DNA of 64,000 nucleotides from DAITPV01 sp050692555 (GTDB lineage Bacteria > Actinomycetota > UBA4738 > CALAEC01): assembly GCA_050692555.1 (NCBI GenBank), contig JBOGVS010000005.1, forward strand, positions 1 through 64,000, read 5' to 3'. How positions within the stretch are numbered: position 1 is the first letter of the stretch; every line of letters starts with the position of its first letter. Of the stretch, positions 52,568 to 61,164 are shown piece after piece. The position numbers were made by a program, and so were the translations under genes. The notes under the pieces are model-generated. The model saw only the letters and a program-made list of their open reading frames with translations. It had not been told where the DNA came from and made no database searches.

Positions 52568-52678
52568 TCAGCCGGCCAGGGCCCAGACCACCACGCCCAC
52601 GAGGACCGCCAGGGCCACCAGGAACAGGATCAGGTCGTTTCGCTTGACCTTGCCCGGCTGCATCGCGTTGAAGCCCAT
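52568..52678 (-). CDS. 36-residue single-TM protein
   Basis: A very short frame from the ATG at 52678 encodes MGFNAMQPGKVKRND, then one TM helix and ends ALAG. It lies 25 bp after the DUF72 gene, with TACGCT ending 9 nt before the start. Its basic-then-hydrophobic layout is that of small membrane proteins. The function is unknown. Confidence 0.6.
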   Translation of the reverse strand: MGFNAMQPGKVKRNDLILFLVALAVLVGVVVWALAG

Positions 52679-52703
52679 GGTCGCCTCAGCGTAGCAGGGG
52701 CGG

Positions 52704-53606
52704 CTACTCCTCGACGCCCTGCATCAGGTCGCCGAAGGTCCGGGCGTTCCTGGTCCCGAAGTCCCGGTAGCAGTTGTTGAACAGCGCATGGGTCTCCCGG
52801 GCCCCCTCGGTGAGCCGCTGAACCCGGGGCACCCATTCATCCAGCTCCTGGTCGGTGTAGTCGTACTTGAACCGCTCGACCACCGGGATCCCCTTCTTCT
52901 CCCACGTCTCCGACCGGCGTCCGTGGAACCGGACGAAAGCGTACCGCTCGGAAGTCGCTTCGGCGATCGGTGGGACGCTCGAGGCGAATCCCTGGGGCAT
53001 GTCCACGCACACGAACGGGATCTGCTCGGACCGGAGGAAGTCCAGCGTTCTCTGGGCTCGATCTTCGTCGTCGAACCACGTGGCCTGCCGCAGCTCGACG
53101 GCGATGTCGTAGTCCGGCAGCCGGTCGCGGGCGGCCACGATCTCCTCTCGCGACTTCCGGCCCGGCATGAACCACTGGGGAAACTGGAACATGATCACCC
53201 CGAGCTTGCCCGCCGAGTGCAGAGGCATGAGGGCCTCTCGGAACACCTCCCACACCCGCTCGACGACGTCGTCACCGAGATGCTTCGGGTAGAGGTTCGC
53301 CGGTGCATCCTCCGGCAGTGTCTTGCGGATGTCCTTGGGGAGTCCCCTCGCCTTGGTGGGGTGCCCGGTCATCACCGAGAACGCCTTGACGTTGAAGACG
53401 AACGTCTTGGGGGTCCGCTCCACCCATAGCTCCGCGTTCCTCCTGCTGGGGAGCCCGTAGTACGTCGAGTCGACCTCCACCACGTCGAACTGGGACGCGT
53501 AGTACTTCAGACGCTCCTCCGGGTTGTTGGCCTCGGGTGGATACCACCCCGACTCCAGGAGGGTCTTGTCCGTCCAGGACGACGTGCCGACTCGGAGCTC
53601 GCCCAC
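52704..53606 (-). CDS. DUF72 family protein
   Basis: The 300-residue TIM-barrel protein starts LRVGTSSWTDKTLL and has the family motifs YYASQFDVVEVDSTYYGLP, FVFNVKAF, LGVIMFQFP and YAFVRFHGR, with an FNNC/TH region at the end. DUF72 proteins are widespread and of unknown activity, sometimes linked to endonuclease IV-like folds. Its GTG immediately follows the stop of the zinc-ribbon gene (TAGGTGG). Confidence 0.92.
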   Translation of the reverse strand: MGELRVGTSSWTDKTLLESGWYPPEANNPEERLKYYASQFDVVEVDSTYYGLPSRRNAELWVERTPKTFVFNVKAFSVMTGHPTKARGLPKDIRKTLPEDAPANLYPKHLGDDVVERVWEVFREALMPLHSAGKLGVIMFQFPQWFMPGRKSREEIVAARDRLPDYDIAVELRQATWFDDEDRAQRTLDFLRSEQIPFVCVDMPQGFASSVPPIAEATSERYAFVRFHGRRSETWEKKGIPVVERFKYDYTDQELDEWVPRVQRLTEGARETHALFNNCYRDFGTRNARTFGDLMQGVEE

Positions 53607-53894
53607 CTACACGCGCGCCCGCCGCCGGCGGATGGCCCGCAGCGCCTCTCGGAGCGGCTCCAGGACCGACTCGTCGTCGATCTCCATGGCCAGCTCCTCG
53701 ATCGAGCCCATGTCCTTCAGCGCCGCCTCCAGCGCATCCCCGGCCTCGTCCGCCTGCCGGAGGGCTTGCACCAGGAGCGACGTGTAGTCGCGGTTGAACG
53801 CCTTGCCGCACCACGGGCAGTGGCCCCCGGCCTCGATTACCTGCTCCGGAAGGAACTCGCGCCCGCAGTTCGCGCAGGTGCCCCGGATCCTCAT
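53607..53894 (-). CDS. 95-residue zinc-ribbon protein
   Basis: The product begins MRIRGTCANCGREFL and has CPWC 19 residues later, a four-Cys ribbon, followed by a long acidic helical region and a basic tail RAIRRRRARV. It overlaps both neighbours closely (4 bp upstream, adjacent to DUF72). It may be a small adaptor or nucleic-acid-binding protein; the role is unknown. Confidence 0.8.
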   Translation of the reverse strand: MRIRGTCANCGREFLPEQVIEAGGHCPWCGKAFNRDYTSLLVQALRQADEAGDALEAALKDMGSIEELAMEIDDESVLEPLREALRAIRRRRARV

Positions 53895-54298
53895 GCTCGC
53901 CCCGCCACCGGTCGGGGCCGGGCCATTAGGTCCGTGACGATGTCGGCCAGGGCGAACGGGTCGACGGGCTTGGTGAGCCAGGCGTCCGCTCCCGACCACT
54001 TCGCCAGCCAGGTGTCCTGGGCCCTGGCCAGGATCACAACTACGGAACCGGGGAGGGGCTGGGCCGCTCCCTTGAGGTCCTTGGCCACGGCGAACGCCCC
54101 CGCGCCGGAGGCGATCTCGTCGGCCACCACGAGATCGGGGCGCTCCCGCCATGCCAGGGTCAGCCCCCGCACGCCGTCGGTAGCCTCGACGTATTCCCAT
54201 GGCTCCCCGGACCGGCGCTCCAGCGTGCCGATCGCCACCTTGAGCTGGTGGCGCAGGGCCGGATCTGGGGAGATCACCAGGGCCTTCACGCCGGTCAT
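53891..54298 (-). CDS. Divergent response-regulator receiver domain
   Basis: The 135-residue protein aligns with a receiver domain: ALVISPDPALR in the place of the acidic pair (only one Asp kept), the candidate phospho-acceptor Asp in LVVADEIASG and the Lys in WLTKPVDPF. Loss of one acidic residue suggests weak or no phosphorylation. The ATG at 54298 overlaps the PPOX stop (ATGA); a GTG at 54289, 7 nt after a TACAAT box, is an alternative leaderless start. Confidence 0.75.
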   Translation of the reverse strand: MTGVKALVISPDPALRHQLKVAIGTLERRSGEPWEYVEATDGVRGLTLAWRERPDLVVADEIASGAGAFAVAKDLKGAAQPLPGSVVVILARAQDTWLAKWSGADAWLTKPVDPFALADIVTDLMARPRPVAGRA

Positions 54299-54714
54299 TG
54301 TAGCGGCCGCCACGACCATCCCCGCCATTCCCCTACGTCCACGGCGATGGCCGGGCCCTGTGGCGGCATGGTGGCGTACTGCTGGTACTTCTCGGCCAGC
54401 AGCCACAGGGCCCGGTCTCTCTCGGGGCCGACTTCGATCACCCGACCTGTGCCCCGCATCCGGACCCACCACAGGCGGGGCCAGTCCTCCTCGTAGTGAT
54501 CCACCAGAACGGCGACTTCCGGATGGGCGCGGATGTTCCGGAGGCGCTGGAGCTCCCGGTCGGCCTTCGGCTTCTGGTCCACGCTCGAGTACAGGGTGTC
54601 GCCGTCCAGGACGAAGACGAACGGGACCAGATGGGGGCGTCCCCGAGGATCGATGGTGGCCACCCGGGCCACCCGAGCCTCGGCCACCAGCCGGCGCATC
54701 GTGGCCTCCTCCAC
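54295..54714 (-). CDS. PPOX-class (probably F420-dependent) oxidoreductase, TIGR03668-like
   Basis: The 139-residue split-barrel protein has VARVATIDPRGRPHLVPFVF, LYSSVDQKPKADRELQRLRNI and VDHYEEDWPRLWWVRMRG, motifs of the actinobacterial TIGR03668 group, which is assigned F420 and not FMN by family. The GTG at 54714 sits 6 nt after TAAGGT with no ribosome-binding site. It is first of a compact minus-strand operon running to the DUF72 gene. Confidence 0.88.
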   Translation of the reverse strand: MEEATMRRLVAEARVARVATIDPRGRPHLVPFVFVLDGDTLYSSVDQKPKADRELQRLRNIRAHPEVAVLVDHYEEDWPRLWWVRMRGTGRVIEVGPERDRALWLLAEKYQQYATMPPQGPAIAVDVGEWRGWSWRPLQ

Positions 54715-54720
54715 GGGCGC

Positions 54721-54726
54721 ACCTTA
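54721..54726 (-). promoter_or_regulatory. -10 box of the PPOX operon
   Basis: TAAGGT on the minus strand ends 6 nt before the GTG at 54714, consistent with leaderless initiation. Confidence 0.4.
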
Positions 54727-54811
54727 GCGGCCCGGAACCAGGGACATGGCAGGAATTCGGCCTTACCGCGGCGAACACTTGCTCTGCCCACCCACCGAGG
54801 AGGACACGCCC

Positions 54812-57400
54812 GTGCTCCGCCGGCTTCGCCTCGCCGCCATCCCACCTCTCCTGGCCGCCCTGCTGGCCGCCCCGGTCCCCGCGGGCGCCGCCCCGGAGGA
54901 GATCCGCATCGTCCGAGATCAGTTCGGGGTCCCCCACGTGTACGCCCAGACCGCCCAGGGGGCATCCTTCGGGGCCGGATACGCGCTGGCCCAGGACCGC
55001 CTGTGGCAGCTACACGTGTTCCGTCGCATCGCCAAGGGCCGCCTCTCCGACATCCTGGGCCCCCTGGTCGTGGACATCGACCGGACCGTTCGGTTCTTCA
55101 CCTACACGGAGGAGGAGCGGGCCGCCCGGTTCGCTACGTATCCGGCGGACATCCAGGCAAACCTGCACGCGTTCGCCGACGGCATCAACGCGTGGATCGA
55201 CGTGGTGCGAACGGATCCCTCGAAGCTTCCGTTCGAGTTCGCTCACTTCGGCGAGCCTCTCGACGAGGACTGGACCGTCGACGACAGCGTGGCGCTCGGC
55301 GACGTGCTGATCCTGTCGTTCGGCTCGGGCGGCGGCGACGAGCTGGCCAACGCCGCGCTGCTGGCCGACCTGGTCGACCGATTCGGAGAGGAACAGGGGC
55401 TTCAGAGGTTCGACGACCTGGTCCTGACCAACGACCCGGACGCGCCGGCGAGCATCCCCACTCGGTACCCGTACGAGCGCCGGCCGACCCTGGCCCGGGA
55501 CGCCGAGGCCGAGGCTCGTCGCGGCCTCCAGGACGACGCCCGGCTGGGGCTGGAAGCAGCAGCCGGCGGGACCGGCCAGGCCCAGGCGGCCACCGGGACC
55601 CTGTCCCAGCTCGGACTGATCCCCGACGTTCGCGCAGCGGTGGCACAGTACGAGACCCTGGAACGGGGCCTGCGGCAGCTGGACCGGGTGTTCACGTTCG
55701 GCTCGAACGCCCAGATCGTGGGCTCGAGGATGTCGGAGACCCGGAACGCGGGGCAGACCGGCGGTCCCCAGGTCGGCTACCTGCTGCCTCAGTGGCTGGC
55801 GGACTTCGGCATCCACGGTGGCGATCTGGACGCCACCGGGATGACCTTCGCGGGGGCCGGTCCGGCCGTCCTGATCGGCCGGGGCCCCGGGTACGCCTGG
55901 ACCACCACCACCGGGGCCTCGGACCTCACCGACACCTACGTGGAGCGGCTGAACCCCGACAACCCCCGGGAGTACGAGTGGAACGGACAGTTCGAGGCGA
56001 TGGACTGCCGAACCGAGGAGTACACGGCCCGAGGCGTCCCCTTCCAGAGCGAGGAGATCTGCCGCACCCGGCACGGCCCGGTGTTCGCGTTCGACGAGGC
56101 CAACGGAGTTGCCTACTCCCTCCGCTACGCGTGGTTCAACCGCGAAGGCCAGACCGTGGAGGGCTTCTTCCGGTACAACGAGGTCCAGAGCGTCGAGGAC
56201 TTCGCCACGTTCTCAAACTACCTGTCGTCCAATCACAACATGTTCTACAGCGACGACCAGGGGAACACGGGGTACTGGCACCCGGGCAACCATCCCGTTC
56301 GAGCTCCAGGCGTGGACATTCGGCTGCCCCAGGACGGTACCGGCGGCTCGGAGTGGCAGGGGCTGCTTCCCATCCGGGAGGTTCCCCACGCCGTGAACCT
56401 TCCCCGTGGGTGGCTGACGAACTGGAACAACCAGCCCGCGCAGCCGTGGCACCGGGAAAAGGCTCATCCCGCCCTGGACAACGTCATCGATCTCCAGGCG
56501 GCCCTGGATCCGTCTGGCCCGACGCTGCCCGATCCCGCCGGCGGCGTGGTGAACCCCGACCGGAGGGTGGACTTCGAGGACCTGTCGGCGAACCTCCGGT
56601 ACGCGGCCTTCAAGCACCATCGGGACACGGCCTTCCGGCGGTTCCTTCCCCAGGCAGGGCTGTCCTCGGATCTGGCGCGCCGGGCCGCGAGCGTGATCCT
56701 CGGATGGGACGGCTTCCTCACCGACCGCAACGCCGACGGGATGTACGACTCGGCGGGCAAGACCATCGTGGACCACTGGGTGGCCAGGATGCGCACCGAT
56801 GCGTTCGCCGACGACCTCGGCGACCTGTCGGGCTCGGCGTCGGAGAGCCTCCTGTGGCACGTGCTCGCTTCCGACGATCGGTTGTCTCTGGCCTTCGACT
56901 GGCTCGGCGGAGGTACACCGGCCGACCTTGCCGCCACGGCCTTCGAGGACGCCGTGGCCGAGCTGGCCGTGGAATTCGACAACGAGGATCCCGAGACGTG
57001 GCGGGAGGAGGTCGCGTACGAGCACTATCAGCGGCTCAATGCCGACCTGTTCACGGATCTGGCCCAGGGCCAGGCCGGCGCGGACGCCTCATCGGACTCG
57101 GCCATGCCGGGCGACGTCCCCGATCTGATCCGCATGGACCGGGGAACCTACAACCACGTGGTCACGTACCAGGCCCGGCCGACCGGATCCGGGCTCCTGG
57201 GCCAGGCGGAGTCGAAGGCCGGAAGCGTGATCCCGCCCGGGCAGAGCGGGTTCATCAACCTGCTGGGCCAGGAGCACGAGCACTACGAGGACCAGCTGGC
57301 TCTCTACGAGCAGTGGCGATACAAGCCCATGCCCCTCGGCGAGGACGCCGCCATGGCCTTGGCCGAGTCCGTGGAGGTGATCACCTACCCCGGCTCATAG
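54812..57400 (+). CDS. Secreted penicillin acylase family protein
   Basis: The 862-residue N-terminal-nucleophile hydrolase has a signal peptide (PVPAGAAPEE), then the alpha-chain start IRIVRDQFGVPHVYAQ and FGAGYALAQDRLWQ. The probable beta-chain nucleophile is S298 in FGSNAQIVGSR. The beta part (about 565 residues) ends with NLLGQEHEHYEDQLALYEQW and KPMPL. Such enzymes cleave amide-linked acyl groups, for example beta-lactams, acyl-homoserine lactones or N-acyl lipids. GAGGAGG 8 nt before the GTG at 54812 fixes the start. Confidence 0.92.
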   Translation: MLRRLRLAAIPPLLAALLAAPVPAGAAPEEIRIVRDQFGVPHVYAQTAQGASFGAGYALAQDRLWQLHVFRRIAKGRLSDILGPLVVDIDRTVRFFTYTEEERAARFATYPADIQANLHAFADGINAWIDVVRTDPSKLPFEFAHFGEPLDEDWTVDDSVALGDVLILSFGSGGGDELANAALLADLVDRFGEEQGLQRFDDLVLTNDPDAPASIPTRYPYERRPTLARDAEAEARRGLQDDARLGLEAAAGGTGQAQAATGTLSQLGLIPDVRAAVAQYETLERGLRQLDRVFTFGSNAQIVGSRMSETRNAGQTGGPQVGYLLPQWLADFGIHGGDLDATGMTFAGAGPAVLIGRGPGYAWTTTTGASDLTDTYVERLNPDNPREYEWNGQFEAMDCRTEEYTARGVPFQSEEICRTRHGPVFAFDEANGVAYSLRYAWFNREGQTVEGFFRYNEVQSVEDFATFSNYLSSNHNMFYSDDQGNTGYWHPGNHPVRAPGVDIRLPQDGTGGSEWQGLLPIREVPHAVNLPRGWLTNWNNQPAQPWHREKAHPALDNVIDLQAALDPSGPTLPDPAGGVVNPDRRVDFEDLSANLRYAAFKHHRDTAFRRFLPQAGLSSDLARRAASVILGWDGFLTDRNADGMYDSAGKTIVDHWVARMRTDAFADDLGDLSGSASESLLWHVLASDDRLSLAFDWLGGGTPADLAATAFEDAVAELAVEFDNEDPETWREEVAYEHYQRLNADLFTDLAQGQAGADASSDSAMPGDVPDLIRMDRGTYNHVVTYQARPTGSGLLGQAESKAGSVIPPGQSGFINLLGQEHEHYEDQLALYEQWRYKPMPLGEDAAMALAESVEVITYPGS

Positions 57401-58933
57401 CCACCGGCCGGCCCGGGCGTCGTACGTCCCGTCGCGCCACGAGGCCCTGCCCTCCTCAAGCAGGGACTTGACGACGCGCTCGGACGGCGTTCGCGGCAGG
57501 TGGTCGCGGAACTCGTAGTACCGGGGGACCTTGAACGCAGCCAACCTGCCTTCGAGGAAACCGTGGAGCGCCTTCGGATCCGCCTGCCGATCGGCCACCA
57601 TCACGATGTACGCCTTGGCCTCCTCCCCCATGATCTCGTCGTGGACGGGCCCCACCGCGCAGTCCAGAACGTCGGGATGGGTGTTGAGGGCGAACTCCAC
57701 CTCGGCCTGAGAGATGTTCTCCCCACCCCGGCGGACCGACTCCTTGATCCGCCCGCGGAAGTAGATCCGCCCTCCCTCGTCCATCTCGACCAGATCCCCG
57801 GTGTGGGCCCATCCATCTTGGAAGAATCGGTCTGTGGCTTCCGGGTCATCGAGATATCCCTCCATGAACCCCGAGCCCCGCAACCGTAGCTCGCCGACGC
57901 CGCCGGGTGGGACGCGGCGGCCCTCGGCGTCGACGACCGAGGCCTCGCAGTGCTCAAGCGGTCGCCCGATCGATCCCGAGCCCACCAGCTCGTCGTGCTC
58001 CTCGTCCGGCACGGCGATGTTGATCCCCGTCTCGGTCATCCCGAAGGCTTCCAGCCATGGAACCCCCCACCGCTCCTCGATCTCCGCGTGCAGGGCTGGA
58101 GGGATGGCCGAGCACGACACCCGCTCGAGGGCGTGGTCCCGGTCCCAGGGAGCCGGTGGCTGCTTGAGAAGCACCGTGGGCATGGCCCCCAGGCAGTAGA
58201 AACAGGACACCTTCCACTCGGCGACGTCTCTCATCATGGTGGAGGGATGAAAGCCGTCCAGGACCACCATGTGGGCCCCGGACCGAAGGGTGGCCACGAC
58301 CACCCACATCGGATCGATATAGGAGAAGGGCTGAGCGGTGAGGATCCGCTTCCCCGGACCCAGCCGCAGAAGACCGACAGCCACGTGGCCCATCCGCTGC
58401 CAGAACCCGTGGGTCAGGAGGCAACCCTTGGGGAACCCGGTGGTCCCGGAGGTGTACTGCACGTTGGCCAGGGTGCGCCCGGTGCATGACGCCGCCGGGG
58501 CCGGCTCGGCGGCCGTCAGCGCCTCGGGCGCGTGCTCCTGGGTTCCGACTTCCACCACGGCGTCTCCTGCGATCTTCCTGGCAACGGGGGCCGCTGAGGT
58601 ATCGCAGACCACCAGGCGAGCGCCGCTGTGTACCACGATGTGTGCCGCATCGTCCGGGCCAAGCCGGCTGTTGACCGGCACCGCGACGGCACCCAGGGTG
58701 AGCGCCCCCAGCCACGTCGTCGGGTAGAAGAGGGAGTTCTTCATCATCAGGGCCACCCGGTCCCCCGGGCCGATCCCCCAGGACGCCAGGAGCCCACGGG
58801 CCCGGCCAACGCGCTCGTTGAACGATGCGTACGTCAGCGTTGTGCCGTCGCCGAACGAGATGAAGTCCTGCCCTCCCAGGGCTTCCGTCTGTCGCTCCAG
58901 CAGGTGGCCGAGGCTCTCGAGGGCCGGATCCAT
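57395..58933 (-). CDS. Acyl-CoA synthetase (AMP-forming)
   Basis: The 512-residue adenylating ligase has the ATP loop YTSGTTGFPKG, the A5 motif GMTETGI, the hinge YFRGRIKESVRRGGENIS and the catalytic Lys region in PSERVVKSL. It activates a carboxylic acid to acyl-CoA; the chain specificity is not visible. The ATG at 58933 is 7 bp after the hydratase stop with GGGGAA in front. It pairs with the enoyl-CoA hydratase upstream. Confidence 0.93.
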   Translation of the reverse strand: MDPALESLGHLLERQTEALGGQDFISFGDGTTLTYASFNERVGRARGLLASWGIGPGDRVALMMKNSLFYPTTWLGALTLGAVAVPVNSRLGPDDAAHIVVHSGARLVVCDTSAAPVARKIAGDAVVEVGTQEHAPEALTAAEPAPAASCTGRTLANVQYTSGTTGFPKGCLLTHGFWQRMGHVAVGLLRLGPGKRILTAQPFSYIDPMWVVVATLRSGAHMVVLDGFHPSTMMRDVAEWKVSCFYCLGAMPTVLLKQPPAPWDRDHALERVSCSAIPPALHAEIEERWGVPWLEAFGMTETGINIAVPDEEHDELVGSGSIGRPLEHCEASVVDAEGRRVPPGGVGELRLRGSGFMEGYLDDPEATDRFFQDGWAHTGDLVEMDEGGRIYFRGRIKESVRRGGENISQAEVEFALNTHPDVLDCAVGPVHDEIMGEEAKAYIVMVADRQADPKALHGFLEGRLAAFKVPRYYEFRDHLPRTPSERVVKSLLEEGRASWRDGTYDARAGRWL

Positions 58934-58940
58934 TTCCCCG

Positions 58941-59708
58941 CTAGCTCCGGGCCCGCAGCTCCAGGAATCGGCGGATCCCTCGCTGGGGGAGACCACGCTC
59001 CCACGCTTCCATGGCCGCGTCACGCTCACGACGGAGCGCGCCTTCGACGTCCTGGGTGGGAAGCCTGAGCATCCGGAGGTGCAAGGGCGTGGCCTCGCCG
59101 AAGCTCGCTACGATCCGGCACGCCTCGTCGGCGACGGCGGCCGGATCATCGACCCACACGTCGATGAGCCCCAGCTCGTGGGCTCGGGCGGCATCGATCC
59201 GCTCTCCCAGCAGGACCAGGCCGATCGCCCGCGGGCCGACCAGAGCTGGGAGCGTGGCCGTCGAGCCATTGGAGATGGTGAGGCCCAGCCCATTCTCGGG
59301 GAACAGGAACTCTGAGTCGGGACCGCCCACCCGCAGGTCGGTGGCGCAGGCGATCTCGGCGGCACCACCCACCGCGATGCCGTTGAGCGCGGAGACCACC
59401 GGCGCCTCGGTCTCGAAGATCGCTCGGGTCACGTCCTGAAACGCCTCGATCAGCGTCTCGAAGGTGTCCCGGTTCAGCTCTTCGGTGATCTTCAGGTCGT
59501 CGCCCGATGAGAAGGCCCGGCCCTGGCCGGTGATGACCACGCCGGGGGCCCGGTCATCCGTCCCGTACCACCGGAGCCCCGCGCTCAGATCCGTCAGCAT
59601 CTCGATGGTCAGGGCGTTGAGCACCTCGGGGCGGTTGAGCCGCAGGACGGCAACATCGCCGGCCTCGTCGGCAACGATCGAGTTGGAAGATGGGCTCCAT
59701 CCCGCCAC
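58941..59708 (-). CDS. Enoyl-CoA hydratase/isomerase family protein
   Basis: The 255-residue crotonase has VAVLRLNRPEVLNALT, oxyanion AFSSGDDL and GIAVGGAAEIACATD (first catalytic Glu), and a second acidic residue in FPENGLGL, so hydratase activity is plausible. The GTG at 59708 lies 7 nt after TAGAAT. It is transcribed with the acyl-CoA ligase, probably for degradation of an acyl chain. Confidence 0.92.
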   Translation of the reverse strand: MAGWSPSSNSIVADEAGDVAVLRLNRPEVLNALTIEMLTDLSAGLRWYGTDDRAPGVVITGQGRAFSSGDDLKITEELNRDTFETLIEAFQDVTRAIFETEAPVVSALNGIAVGGAAEIACATDLRVGGPDSEFLFPENGLGLTISNGSTATLPALVGPRAIGLVLLGERIDAARAHELGLIDVWVDDPAAVADEACRIVASFGEATPLHLRMLRLPTQDVEGALRRERDAAMEAWERGLPQRGIRRFLELRARS

Positions 59709-59715
59709 GGCCGCG

Positions 59716-59721
59716 ATTCTA
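59716..59721 (-). promoter_or_regulatory. -10 box of the hydratase-ligase operon
   Basis: TAGAAT on the minus strand ends 7 nt before the GTG at 59708. No Shine-Dalgarno is seen. Confidence 0.45.
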
Positions 59722-59770
59722 TTCGCGCTCGAGGGGCATCAGCCCGGTGCGAACAGGACTGAAAGAGTGG

Positions 59771-59956
59771 TCAGTCGTACCGGGGCTTTGCCGACGGCCC
59801 CCGCCAGGGGTAGCCGATGGTGTGTTGCCAGCAGTTGGGCCCCGGGTTGTAGGAGGACAGCTTCGTCCCGCAGACGGTGCAGCTCCTGCCGGACTCCGAT
59901 TCTTCGATCTCCGGTTCCCTGGGCTCGGGCGATGCCCGCCGGGCTTCCTTGGCCAT
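59771..59956 (-). CDS. 61-residue CxxC protein
   Basis: The ATG at 59956, with GGGAG about 9 nt upstream, gives a hydrophilic protein with CTVC near residue 26 and a later Cys-His pair (NCWQHTIGYPWRG), a possible C3H zinc site. The Arg/Glu-rich start looks disordered. No family was recognised. A longer in-frame start adds 17 residues and is less likely. Confidence 0.7.
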   Translation of the reverse strand: MAKEARRASPEPREPEIEESESGRSCTVCGTKLSSYNPGPNCWQHTIGYPWRGPSAKPRYD

Positions 59957-60069
59957 TTCCCAGTCTCCCTTGAACCGACAGCCTGACACCGTACGGGGCG
60001 CAGGCACCCCGCTGGCCCCTTTCCCGGGTGGTCATAATCTTAGCATCGCGGCGCAAATCACCTGGTCAC

Positions 60070-60090
60070 GGGGGGTTCGGGGGGTTCGGG
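60070..60090. repeat. G-run repeat G6-TTC-G6-TTC-GGG
   Basis: A second copy of the G-run unit seen at 29216. It lies a few bases after the korB stop in the gap before the 61-residue protein gene. Confidence 0.5.
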
Positions 60091-60093
60091 CTG

Positions 60094-61164
60094 CTACTCG
60101 ACGGTCCAGGTGTCTCCGGCGTGGAGCAGCTTGTCGAGGTCGCCCTCACCGAGCTGGTCCTTGGCCGCCTGGAGCTGTCGTTCCATGGCCTCGCCGTACA
60201 CCGGCCGCCGGACGTCGCGGAAGATCCCGATCGGCGTGGGGCCGGTGGGCTGGTGAGCGAGCTGGGCCAGGGAGAAGGCCAGGGCCGGATTCTCACGGTG
60301 GGCGTCGTGGACCAGCAGGTGCTCCTCCCCGGCCGACTCCACGTCCACGATCTCCAGGCTGCCGTCCGGCTTCTGAACCACTCCGCGCTCGTTCTCCTCT
60401 CCGAACCGGATCGGTTCCCCGTGCTGGAGCCGGATCTGGTTCTTCTGGGCTCCGTGCTGCTTGTCCCGCACCGCGGCGAACGCTCCGTCGTTGAACACGT
60501 TGCAGTTCTGGTAGATCTCGATGAACGCCGCTCCCTCATGGGTGGCCGCGCCTCTCAACACCTCGGTGAAGTGCCGACGGTCGTTGTCGATGGTCCGGGC
60601 CACGAAGGCCGCCTCAGCCCCGATGGCCAGGGCGACGGGGTTGAACGGGTGATCGAGTGATCCGAACGGGGTGGACTTGGTGACCTTGCCCTCCTCGCTG
60701 GTCGGGGAGTACTGCCCCTTGGTCAACCCGTAGATCTGGTTGTTGAACAGCAGGATCTTGATGTCCACGTTGCGGCGCAGGGCGTGGATCAGGTGGTTGC
60801 CTCCGATCGACAGCGCGTCGCCGTCGCCGGTGGCCACCCACACCGACAGGTCGGGACGGGCCGTGGCGATCCCGGTGGCCAGCGCCGGAGCCCGGCCGTG
60901 GATCCCGTGAACGCCGTAGGTGTCGATGTAGTACGTGAACCGGCCGGCGCACCCGATCCCGGCGACCCACACCATCTTGTGTGGCTCGACCCCCAGCTCG
61001 GGGAGGAAGCCCTGGACGGTCGACAGGATCGCGTAGTCCCCGCAGCCCGGGCACCACCGCGGCTCCTGGTCGCTGACGAAGTCCTTCTTGGTCAGCGTGA
61101 GCTCGGTGGGGGCCTCACTGTCGCCCGGCTGGCCGTTCCCCAGGTGCCCGTTCCCCTCGGTCAC
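60094..61164 (-). CDS. korB: 2-oxoacid:ferredoxin oxidoreductase, beta subunit
   Basis: KorB binds thiamine diphosphate and a [4Fe-4S] cluster and, with KorA, converts 2-oxoglutarate (or another 2-oxoacid) plus CoA to acyl-CoA and CO2, reducing ferredoxin. The 356-residue protein has the cluster motif WCPGCGDYAI, the later Cys in GIGCAGR, and the TPP motif GDGDALSIGGNHL followed by NNQIYGLTKGQ. It overlaps korA by 4 bp (GTGA). Oxoglutarate is the probable substrate by similarity to actinobacterial KorAB. Confidence 0.94.
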   Translation of the reverse strand: MTEGNGHLGNGQPGDSEAPTELTLTKKDFVSDQEPRWCPGCGDYAILSTVQGFLPELGVEPHKMVWVAGIGCAGRFTYYIDTYGVHGIHGRAPALATGIATARPDLSVWVATGDGDALSIGGNHLIHALRRNVDIKILLFNNQIYGLTKGQYSPTSEEGKVTKSTPFGSLDHPFNPVALAIGAEAAFVARTIDNDRRHFTEVLRGAATHEGAAFIEIYQNCNVFNDGAFAAVRDKQHGAQKNQIRLQHGEPIRFGEENERGVVQKPDGSLEIVDVESAGEEHLLVHDAHRENPALAFSLAQLAHQPTGPTPIGIFRDVRRPVYGEAMERQLQAAKDQLGEGDLDKLLHAGDTWTVE

